Source: Magnetococcales bacterium DCbin4
GTDB taxonomy: Bacteria > Pseudomonadota > Magnetococcia > Magnetococcales > UBA8363
Direction: 5' to 3'
Length of the DNA stretch: 64,000 nt
NCBI GenBank assembly: GCA_002753735.1
Contig: PEAN01000016.1
Coordinates: 1-64,000 of the forward strand
Positions within the stretch are counted from its first letter, which is position 1. Each line of letters begins with the position of its first letter. The notes below the pieces were generated by a model. It had not been told where the DNA came from, made no database searches, and worked only from the letters and a program-made list of their open reading frames with translations. The position numbers and the translations under genes were made by a program. This document shows positions 27,067-34,008 of this stretch, piece by piece.

Positions 27067-27365
27067 GTCGAATCACTTCGGACTAAAAAAGAGACCTGTT
27101 CAACAGGGAATCCCCCTCTTATCCCATGACCTGACCCCTGGCTGCAACCCCAACCGTTGCCGATCTCACCCAACCCCCGGGCAATGAGCTGAGACCCGAT
27201 CTTTATTAATATCGATAGGCATTTAGAAGCTTCTTAAAAAAATCAACATGCTTTTTTTAACGATATTGATCATTTAATATTGAATTTTATCCTTGACGGA
27301 TTGATAATAGTTTAGCATCATGCGTTACAAGGTGCCTGACATTTTATCCATCAAAGGAGAACACC
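27067..27365. promoter_or_regulatory. AT-rich upstream region of the radical SAM operon
   Basis: The 300 bases between the divergent methyltransferase gene and the peptide ORF become strongly AT-rich from about 27200. A candidate promoter is TTGATC, a 16-base spacer, then TATCCT (about 27268-27295), and TTGACG lies just downstream. Related ATATCGAT/CGATATT motifs recur at about 27210 and 27258 and could be operator half-sites. An AAAGGAGAA ribosome-binding site ends at about 27362. The boxes are predictions by eye. Confidence 0.35.
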
Positions 27366-27440
27366 ATGATTCAGTTACGGATCCCCTACTGCAAACCGGT
27401 CATCAACACCATCAGCGCAAACAGTTCAGTGACAGCTTGA
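27366..27440 (+). CDS. Candidate 24-residue RiPP precursor peptide
   Basis: An ATG with a near-ideal Shine-Dalgarno (AAAGGAG, five bases or so upstream) opens a 24-residue ORF ending TGA at 27438-27440. It begins MIQLRIPYCKP and ends with a Ser/Asn/Thr-rich tail (NSSVTA). It is the first ORF of the operon, followed by a perfect hairpin and a radical SAM gene, then a PqqD-like gene. Its size equals PqqA, the 22-24-residue precursor handled by PqqD and PqqE. Tyr8, Cys9 and Lys10 are possible modification sites. It lies in a different frame from the upstream opening of the radical SAM ORF. Precursor status is inferred from context; a leader ORF for attenuation is the main alternative. Confidence 0.55.
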   Translation: MIQLRIPYCKPVINTISANSSVTA

Positions 27441-27474
27441 GACCTTTCCCAGATGTTCCGTCTCTGGGATCCCT

Positions 27475-27506
27475 CCATCTCGGACCGTTTCTCAGGTCCG
27501 AGATGG
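27475..27506 (+). promoter_or_regulatory. Perfect hairpin between peptide ORF and radical SAM gene
   Basis: Twelve-base-pair perfect inverted repeat CCATCTCGGACC / GGTCCGAGATGG (27475-27486 and 27495-27506) with loop GTTTCTCA. The right arm contains the ATG (27503-27505) that is the likely start of the radical SAM gene. No T run follows, so it is not a classical terminator. It could mask the enzyme start, protect the upstream mRNA end, or lower read-through so that peptide exceeds enzyme. Confidence 0.75.
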
Positions 27507-28441
27507 ATCTTTCCAAACTGGACGGTGCCGATCCATTGATCCATCAGGCCAAGAGCACTCCTCAAATGATTACCGATGCGCCACGTTTCGTTAATTGGAA
27601 TTACACCCATATATGTAATTTCAACTGTGCATTCTGCTACAGCCGCGATCCGGAGGATGGACGGGAAATGGACACGGTGGAAATCAATGCCACCTGCGAC
27701 CGGATCGTCGATGCACGGGTGTTTCAAGTCAACTTTGGCGGCGGCGAACCTTTGGTACGCAATGATGTTGAAGACGCCATCGCCCATCTCGCCCGGCACG
27801 GAGTGAGAACGCTTCTTTCCTCCAATGGCTGGCTCCTGGATGAATCGCGCTTGGCCCACCTGCACAGGATTGGGCTACGTGCCATTTATGTGAGCCTTGA
27901 TCATGTATCCGCCGATCAACATGACCTCAGTCGCAAGACCCCTGGATCCTTCGACCGGGTCGTTCAAGCCATTCGTACCGGTTCCCGGCTGGGTCTGGAA
28001 ATGCTGGTATCCACCGTGGTGACCCGCAACAATGTCGGTGCATTGGAACAACTGGCCATCTTTGCAGCAGAAACCGGTGCCGCAGGGGTCAACTTCAAAC
28101 GTTATCGCCCAGTGGGACGCGCCCGACAGATGGAGGCCGCGCTGACCCTCACCCAAGAGCAGGCCGCAGACACCATGAAGCTGATCAGGCGACTCAAGCG
28201 GGATGGCATCATCGACATCTACTTCCTCTATAACGAGTCGCCCATTCCAGGGGTCGATGAGGGGTGTCCATGCGCGTTCCAAAGTCTGGCGATCCGGCCC
28301 AACGGAGATATCGGCCCATGTGTCTACTCTCCGGTGACCATCGGCAACATACTAAAACACAATCTTACGGATTTGTGGCGCCGATCTCCGGTGTTGCAGG
28401 GAATGCGACAGGGCCGTTCCTGCTCCGCCATGCACGCTTGA
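27503..28441 (+). CDS. Radical SAM protein with SPASM/twitch-like C-terminus
   Basis: A 312-residue radical SAM enzyme. The [4Fe-4S]-SAM motif CX3CX2C is visible as CNFNCAFC (about residue 35), followed by VNFGGGEPLVR (SAM-binding GGE) and the AIYVSLDH strand. The C-terminus holds GCPCAFQSLAIRPNGDIGPC and a final RSC, a reduced set of auxiliary-cluster cysteines compared with full SPASM domains. It ends soon after LWRRSPVLQGM, where relatives often continue. The frame is open to 27320, but that extension covers the peptide ORF and hairpin, so 27503 is preferred. Probable modifier of the upstream peptide. Confidence 0.85.
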   Translation: MDLSKLDGADPLIHQAKSTPQMITDAPRFVNWNYTHICNFNCAFCYSRDPEDGREMDTVEINATCDRIVDARVFQVNFGGGEPLVRNDVEDAIAHLARHGVRTLLSSNGWLLDESRLAHLHRIGLRAIYVSLDHVSADQHDLSRKTPGSFDRVVQAIRTGSRLGLEMLVSTVVTRNNVGALEQLAIFAAETGAAGVNFKRYRPVGRARQMEAALTLTQEQAADTMKLIRRLKRDGIIDIYFLYNESPIPGVDEGCPCAFQSLAIRPNGDIGPCVYSPVTIGNILKHNLTDLWRRSPVLQGMRQGRSCSAMHA

Positions 28442-28536
28442 GCGACCTTGATCAAGTGACCGCGCGCTCGAAGTTGATGCGTTACCCGTGAACGCATCAA
28501 GAATGAAAAAATTTCGTGATATGGAGGAGAATGAAT

Positions 28537-28893
28537 ATGGATCAAACTCTATTGAACCGGCGGTACGGTCACGGAAAACACCTCACCATCCAGAAGGACA
28601 TGACCATCCCGGAGGGAAAAACCTTGATGGAGGCGTTAAACGATCCATCCACCCCCTGGTTGCCCGGAAGTGCCATGGATACCGTCATGGTCGTCGCCCA
28701 CGACAATGAAATTCATGAACTCAACTTGGCGGGTGCCCTGATCTTTGAATGCCTGGGCGCTGGCTGGAACAACGGGAGGATCATCACGGCCATGAGTCAA
28801 CTGTTTGGAATCGGGGAGCAGGAGGCACAATCGGATTTCATCGCATTCATCTCGGCAGGGATGGACAAAAAACTTTTACAGGCCAATGCCTGA
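28537..28893 (+). CDS. PqqD-like protein of the radical SAM operon
   Basis: A 118-residue protein. The C-terminal two-thirds shows a PqqD-like fold pattern: VVAHDNEIHELNLAGALIFE, then helix NNGRIITAMSQLFGIGEQEAQSDF. The first 45 residues (RRYGHGKHLTIQ and on) are an extra basic region. PqqD-like RRE domains bind precursor peptides and hand them to radical SAM enzymes. The start at 28537 is set by an AGGAG site seven bases upstream. The aminotransferase ATG follows the stop without a gap. Confidence 0.8.
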   Translation: MDQTLLNRRYGHGKHLTIQKDMTIPEGKTLMEALNDPSTPWLPGSAMDTVMVVAHDNEIHELNLAGALIFECLGAGWNNGRIITAMSQLFGIGEQEAQSDFIAFISAGMDKKLLQANA

Positions 28894-30162
28894 ATGTCAG
28901 AACAACCCGCACTCCTGGGTGGAGTCCCGGCGGTCGGGATCCCCCTGCCCCATGCCAACCGGTTGGCGTTTGAAGCGGAAGACCGACAGGCGGTCAATCA
29001 TTTCATGGAGACCGGGGGATCGATCTCCTTTTTCGGTCATGAGCCCTATCTGAAAGATTTGGAACGTCGATTGGCCGATCTGTTCGGACGACGCTTTTGC
29101 CTGCTGCTCAATTCTGGAACCAGTGCGCTCCTGGTCGCCTATGCCGCCCTGGGACTCAAATCGGGAGAACCGGTAGCGGTACCGGCCAATACCTTCCACG
29201 CCACGGTCACCCCGCTGTCGCTGCTCGGGGCAATCCCCCGTTTTGTGGACTGTCATGCCAATGATGGCAACCTGGATCCGGAGTCACTGGAACGGCTGCT
29301 GCGTCAAACACCCGGGATACGTGCGGCGGTTGTGACCCATATGTGGGGCCATCCAGCGGATCTCGATGAACTTCAGAGACTTTGCCACTCATTCAGCATT
29401 CCCCTGGTCGAAGATGTCAGCCTGGCGGTCGGTGCGATACGAAATGGCAAGCGGGCTGGCGGGGTGGGAACGGTTGCCTGTTTGAGCCTGGGTTCCACCA
29501 AACTTCTCAGTGGTGGCCAGGGAGGGGCATTGCTGTGCGACGATCCCGAGATCATTCAGCGTGCCATACTGCTGAGTCATTTTGGCCCGCGCGCCCAAAG
29601 GGAGGTGATGCATTCGGGTCTGCGCCCCTATGCCACCACCGGCTTGGGTGCCAATCTGCGGATCCACCCGTTGGCGGCAGCAATCGTCTCTTCCCGATTG
29701 GAGCGATTCACCGAACGGTGCGCTGCCCGGTCGCTTCGTTATCGATACCTGCTTTCGGGTCTGCGGGACCACCCCTGTCTGGCCCCCTGTGAATCACCGG
29801 AGGGGGTTACCTTGGGATCATGGCAGGGGTTCCACATGCCACTGCACGCCGAAAGCATGCTGACCCGGGATCAACTGATTCGCGCATTGCGTGCGGAAGG
29901 ATTGGAGGTATCGGGGTTGGAGGATTACGGAAAATTGCATACCCGACCCCTGTTCCGCACCCCTCCGACGTGGAATCGCCATCCGCAGGAATCTCCCGTT
30001 CCCCGGGATGTTTGCCCCAACGCCGATGCATTCTTTGATCGCCGACTTTTTTTTCCATTATTCCTGGATGAGCCGTTGACGCTGATGGACCAATATTTGG
30101 AAGGTTGCCGCAAGGTTGGCCGATACGCATCCCAACTCGCCGCCCTGTTCGGAAATGAATGA
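28894..30162 (+). CDS. DegT/DnrJ/EryC1/StrS-family PLP aminotransferase
   Basis: A 422-residue fold type I PLP enzyme. Family features are LLLNSGTSALLVAY, VAVPANTFHATVTPL, VTHMWGHPADLDEL, VEDVSLAVGA and the PLP lysine in LGSTKLLSGGQGG. The last Asp motif is usually EDxAQA or EDxAHA; here Gln/His is replaced (EDVSLA), so activity may differ from standard sugar aminotransferases. Relatives aminate keto-sugars or cyclitols. It starts directly after the PqqD-like gene and overlaps the carbamoyltransferase by eight bases, so it belongs to the same operon. Confidence 0.9.
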   Translation: MSEQPALLGGVPAVGIPLPHANRLAFEAEDRQAVNHFMETGGSISFFGHEPYLKDLERRLADLFGRRFCLLLNSGTSALLVAYAALGLKSGEPVAVPANTFHATVTPLSLLGAIPRFVDCHANDGNLDPESLERLLRQTPGIRAAVVTHMWGHPADLDELQRLCHSFSIPLVEDVSLAVGAIRNGKRAGGVGTVACLSLGSTKLLSGGQGGALLCDDPEIIQRAILLSHFGPRAQREVMHSGLRPYATTGLGANLRIHPLAAAIVSSRLERFTERCAARSLRYRYLLSGLRDHPCLAPCESPEGVTLGSWQGFHMPLHAESMLTRDQLIRALRAEGLEVSGLEDYGKLHTRPLFRTPPTWNRHPQESPVPRDVCPNADAFFDRRLFFPLFLDEPLTLMDQYLEGCRKVGRYASQLAALFGNE

Positions 30163-32005
30163 TCCAGGCTTTATTCTGGGATTGAACCCCTGCGTGGGAG
30201 GGATGAACCATCACGATCCCTGCGCCGTTTTGCGGATTCCCGACGGAACCTTGCTTGGCGTTGAGGAGGAACGTTTTTGCGGCGAAAAACATGCCCCGGG
30301 ACGATTTCCGGCCCAGGCTGTGAAATGGTGTCTGGAAGCGGCGGGCATCGGTATTGCGCAGGTCGGCCTGGTCACGGTGGGATTCGAACCAGACCACATG
30401 CCGACCCGTATGGCGGTCGAAATCGCCTCTGCCTTGAGACACACGGGATTGATCCAGGTTTGGGATTCGGTTCGAAAGGGATCCCCGGTTCCAGCCCCCG
30501 ATGCCCGAACGGCCCTTGCCAAAGGGATGGCCACGTTGCTGGAGATCCAGTCCCGCCTGGACCGCGCCCCCCGCCAACGGATGGAATCCATCCTGCGTCA
30601 GCAATTGATGTCGATGGGTACACCCCCACCGCTACGGTTCTTTCCCCATCATCTTTGTCATGCCGCCTCGGCCTACCATCTTTGCAATCCCCACAAGGCG
30701 GCATTGGCGGTCGTTGTCGATGGCGTCGGCGAATCCTCCTCTGCTTCGCTGTGGCTCATGGACCCATCCGGCGAACACCGACTGGTGGAAGAGATCCCCA
30801 TGCCCAATTCCTTGGGCTATTTTTATGCCGCCGCCACCGCCTATCTGGGGTTCACACCGTGGATGAACGAAGGCAAGCTGATGGCCCTGGCCGCCCATGG
30901 CACGGCTGATCCCGATCTGGATGCCGCCCTTGAACAACTTCAAGGCCCTGGCATCCCGTGGGATTTCAGTGCCTTTCTTGACGGCGTAACCCACCGGGGA
31001 CTGATGCTTGATGTCCAAGCCAGCAATACCCTTTTTCAGTCCCGCCTGGGTTCGTTACCCGCCGGAGGAGATCCCTTCCAGGTACCGCATGCCCGTAACT
31101 TTGCCCACGCAGTTCAACAACTGCTTGAGGAAAAGGTGATTGCCTTGATACGACGCGGAATCGAACGTACCGGAATTCATGACCTGTGTGCCGCCGGCGG
31201 GGTCTTCTTGAACTGCCGTATGAACGGGCGCTTGATTCGCATGCCCGAAATTGCGTCTTTCATGGTGCAACCGGTTGCTGGAGATGCCGGAGTGGCCCTG
31301 GGTGCCGTTCTGCTCGGCGTCGATCCTGGAACCACCCACCCACCTGAACTTTTTCAGCCCCATATGGGACCACGCTACTCCCGGGAGGAAGCAGGTCAGG
31401 CATTGAGGGCAGCAGGTCTGCATGCGGAGACGATCCCGGACGCAATCGATGCCGTGGCCAACCGTTTGGCCCGGGGTCAGATCGGGTTGTGGTTTGATGG
31501 AGCCATGGAATTGGGCCCACGGGCTTTGGGCGCCCGTTCCATCATTGCCGATCCCCGAGACGCTGAAATCGCCCGGATCATCAATACCCGAATCAAGGGA
31601 CGGGAAACCTGGCGTCCCTTCGGATGTTCGGTGCTGGCGGAACAGGCAGAAAACATCATGGAACTGCCAGAGGGGGGAACCCCATACATGATCATCGCCT
31701 GTCAGGTTCATCCCGCCTGGCGGCAGCGCATCCCCGGGGTGGTCCATGTGGACGGATCGACCCGACCACAAACGGTGATTGCAGCGCATCAACCCAACTA
31801 TCATCGCCTGATCTCCCGGTTTGCCACGTTGACCGGGGTTCCGCTGATCATCAATACGTCAATGAACGGACCAGGACAACCTTTGGTTCGAACCCCGGAG
31901 GAGGCCATCACCCTGTTCACCCATACCCCGGTCGATTTCATGTTCCTGGAGGGGATCCTGGTCACCCGTTCCACCACCCGCCCCCTCTGCCAACTCAAAC
32001 ATTGA
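30155..32005 (+). CDS. Second NodU-family carbamoyltransferase
   Basis: A 616-residue carbamoyltransferase, divergent from the one at 13128. It has NHHDPCAVL in place of YHDSAAAL at the N-terminus, the metal site HHLCHAASAY, VVVDGVGESSSASLW, EGKLMALAAHG, LCAAGGVFLNCRMNG, and the C-terminal GPRALGARSIIAD and LIINTSMNGPGQPL. The start at 30155 gives an eight-base overlap with the aminotransferase; the frame is open to 30116. It probably carbamoylates a product of this operon. Such enzymes usually act on sugars, cyclitols or macrolide hydroxyls. Confidence 0.9.
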   Translation: MNDPGFILGLNPCVGGMNHHDPCAVLRIPDGTLLGVEEERFCGEKHAPGRFPAQAVKWCLEAAGIGIAQVGLVTVGFEPDHMPTRMAVEIASALRHTGLIQVWDSVRKGSPVPAPDARTALAKGMATLLEIQSRLDRAPRQRMESILRQQLMSMGTPPPLRFFPHHLCHAASAYHLCNPHKAALAVVVDGVGESSSASLWLMDPSGEHRLVEEIPMPNSLGYFYAAATAYLGFTPWMNEGKLMALAAHGTADPDLDAALEQLQGPGIPWDFSAFLDGVTHRGLMLDVQASNTLFQSRLGSLPAGGDPFQVPHARNFAHAVQQLLEEKVIALIRRGIERTGIHDLCAAGGVFLNCRMNGRLIRMPEIASFMVQPVAGDAGVALGAVLLGVDPGTTHPPELFQPHMGPRYSREEAGQALRAAGLHAETIPDAIDAVANRLARGQIGLWFDGAMELGPRALGARSIIADPRDAEIARIINTRIKGRETWRPFGCSVLAEQAENIMELPEGGTPYMIIACQVHPAWRQRIPGVVHVDGSTRPQTVIAAHQPNYHRLISRFATLTGVPLIINTSMNGPGQPLVRTPEEAITLFTHTPVDFMFLEGILVTRSTTRPLCQLKH

Positions 32006-32103
32006 TCGCGGGATCGCTCAAGCCGTGGGCGTACCCGATTTTCAACAAACCTGAGGCCGCACGGAGGATTGCCTGGCCCAAAACGGTGAACTTCAGGTTT
32101 TGA
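32002..32103 (+). CDS. Possible 33-residue ORF coupled to its neighbours
   Basis: The only sequence between the carbamoyltransferase and the next radical SAM gene is an open frame that could start at TTG overlapping the upstream stop (TTGA) and ends TGA directly abutting the next ATG (TGAATG). It encodes an aromatic, basic peptide (KPWAYPIFNKPEAARR, then IAWPKTVNFRF at the C-terminus). The junctions suggest coupled translation, and Trp/Tyr residues would suit radical SAM chemistry. But there is no ribosome-binding site, and the frame also runs open inside the upstream gene, so it may be chance. Confidence 0.25.
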   Translation: MIAGSLKPWAYPIFNKPEAARRIAWPKTVNFRF

Positions 32104-33096
32104 ATGTCAACAGGCCCAAAGCAGCCCATGGATACCCAACACGTTGAACGCTTGATGGTGATTGCCACACAGCACTGCAATGCCCGTTGCAGAGGTTGTG
32201 ACCATTGGCGACAGACGAAGGGACTGCTTGACCTGGAATCGTTCCGACAGGTCATGACTTCCCTGTGTCGGTGGGGACTGCGCCAGGTCATCTTCACTGG
32301 CGGGGAGTGCCTGCTCCACCCCCAATTGGAAACGATGGCTGCCGCCGCCAGACGGCAGGGTCTCCAGGTCAAGGTTGCCACCAATGGTTTGCTGCTGGAG
32401 GATCTCAAAGCGACGCTGGCCCCATGGGTCGATCTTTGGACCGTCTCCCTGGACGCCCTGGACCGGGCCACCTACGCCCGGGTACGCCGGCTGGACCGGT
32501 TTGATACCATCGTTGGTCAACTGGATGCCCTGCGCCATGCCGGACACCCGTTCCGGGTCAGCTTTCTGATCCAACACCTCAATGTGAACCAGGTCGCCGA
32601 TTTCGTCGCCCATTGGCAAACCCGTGGTGCCCATTCCGTCAGTCTGCTGTGGCCCGACTTCCGCGGCGGTTTTGGCAATGCCACGGCCCCTGGGATCATT
32701 GGAGATGACTTCCATCTGACCCCGGCCGACATCGATCACTTGGCGCGGGTGGAGCTGCCCCGCCTGGTTGCGGGAAAATTCCATGAAGACGGCTTTCTCA
32801 ACTGGCTCCCGGAGGAATACGACATGATCATCGACGCCATGCGGGCCAATCCTGGTTTCCCGATCCGTCAAACCCGTTGTGCCGTGCCCTACACCAACAT
32901 GGTCCTGCACCCGGACGGTCAGGTCGGTTGCTGCTTTCATTTTCCCGAGCGTTTTGCGTTCTCCCCGCAACACGGTCCCAACGAAGAAGGATTCCGTCGA
33001 TTGCGCAATACCTATTTTTTCTCGCCCACCCTGTTTCGCACACGTTGCGCCCCGTGTCTCCAGGTGACCCTCAAGATGGCGGACAGGGATTTGTAA
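32104..33096 (+). CDS. Second radical SAM protein with SPASM-like C-terminus
   Basis: A 330-residue radical SAM enzyme: CX3CX2C in ATQHCNARCRGCDHW (about residues 25-32), FTGGECLLHP, and TVSLDALDRATY. The C-terminal third contains CAVPYTNMVLHPDGQVGCCF and TRCAPCLQ, a cysteine set that fits an auxiliary cluster as in SPASM proteins. Start may be Met9 (32128). It has low similarity to the first radical SAM protein and so probably performs a distinct step. The methyltransferase follows after four bases. Confidence 0.87.
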   Translation: MSTGPKQPMDTQHVERLMVIATQHCNARCRGCDHWRQTKGLLDLESFRQVMTSLCRWGLRQVIFTGGECLLHPQLETMAAAARRQGLQVKVATNGLLLEDLKATLAPWVDLWTVSLDALDRATYARVRRLDRFDTIVGQLDALRHAGHPFRVSFLIQHLNVNQVADFVAHWQTRGAHSVSLLWPDFRGGFGNATAPGIIGDDFHLTPADIDHLARVELPRLVAGKFHEDGFLNWLPEEYDMIIDAMRANPGFPIRQTRCAVPYTNMVLHPDGQVGCCFHFPERFAFSPQHGPNEEGFRRLRNTYFFSPTLFRTRCAPCLQVTLKMADRDL

Positions 33097-33100
33097 AAAA

Positions 33101-33841
33101 ATGCATCCGCACAAATCAATGCAACCCACCACGGCAACCCGACATTATTTTTCCCAACCCAATGTCGTGAAACACTACACCCGGGTGGCGGAAGAAGGGA
33201 TCTACCCGTTTGAAACCCGATTGCTGGCGTCATGCGGTTTGGAAATCCCGGGATGCCGCGGATTGGATGTCGGATGCGGGCCAGGACGGCTGGGGATTGC
33301 CCTCAACCAAAGGGGGGGAACCATGATCGGAATGGACATCGCCCCTGCCATGCTGTTCGCCAATTCCTGTCTTGGTACCCCTCGCGGAACCTCTTTTCTG
33401 CCGTTGGTTGCGGCGGATGCTTCCTGTATGCCCTTCCGGCGAAGTTCATTCGACCTGCTGCTGGCAACCCATAATTTTCTGGGACATCTGACGACACAGG
33501 ATCAACGCATCGCCTTTTTCAAGGAAGCCGCACGGGTACTCCACCCCGAAGGCAGTCTCCTGATCAGTTGCCACTTGCAGGATCGGAACGTCCACGGACC
33601 CTCCGTGGACTGCACCTATTGGATTCAGGAACCGTTTGCGCCCGAGGCAACCCTTCCTTTTTATTTTTTCAGTCAGGAAACCTTGCACAAGGAGTTTTCC
33701 CTGGCCCAACTCCGCCTCGTCGCTTGCCATCCCATACAGACGCTGTCCCAACCGGGAGAAATCGTACCATGGCACCCCTCCACCCACTTTTTTCACCTCC
33801 AGGTGGCAGCTACCGATTCAAAACCCGGATATCAACGTTAA
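33101..33841 (+). CDS. Class I SAM-dependent methyltransferase
   Basis: A 246-residue methyltransferase with motif I GLDVGCGPGRLGIAL (about 55-69), acidic GMDIAPAML, and FDLLLATHNFLGHL; the body fits the Methyltransf_11 family. Four bases separate it from the second radical SAM gene, so it is the last gene of the operon that starts at 27366. It is a candidate tailoring enzyme acting on O, N or C. The start may be Met7. Confidence 0.88.
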   Translation: MHPHKSMQPTTATRHYFSQPNVVKHYTRVAEEGIYPFETRLLASCGLEIPGCRGLDVGCGPGRLGIALNQRGGTMIGMDIAPAMLFANSCLGTPRGTSFLPLVAADASCMPFRRSSFDLLLATHNFLGHLTTQDQRIAFFKEAARVLHPEGSLLISCHLQDRNVHGPSVDCTYWIQEPFAPEATLPFYFFSQETLHKEFSLAQLRLVACHPIQTLSQPGEIVPWHPSTHFFHLQVAATDSKPGYQR

Positions 33842-34008
33842 GGCATGCATCTTCAATCCGTAATGCAAAAAAACGAGGGTGAACGGACAATGATTTCCCC
33901 TTCCCTTCTCTTAATAAATCCTAGTAAAATGTTTCGCTATTTTTTCCGTGCGCCAAGCCATCAGAAAGGACGCCTGGCCACATTCTCATTCGACCATCGG
34001 CAAAGGTT

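Noticed and set aside
27320-27502. N-terminal extension of the first radical SAM protein
   Set aside because: It would run through the peptide ORF, the hairpin and the operon ribosome-binding site, and has no similarity to the enzyme family.
28390-28491. Possible frameshift truncating the SPASM end of the first radical SAM protein
   Set aside because: The other two frames after the stop contain no cysteine-rich SPASM continuation, so the short end seems genuine.
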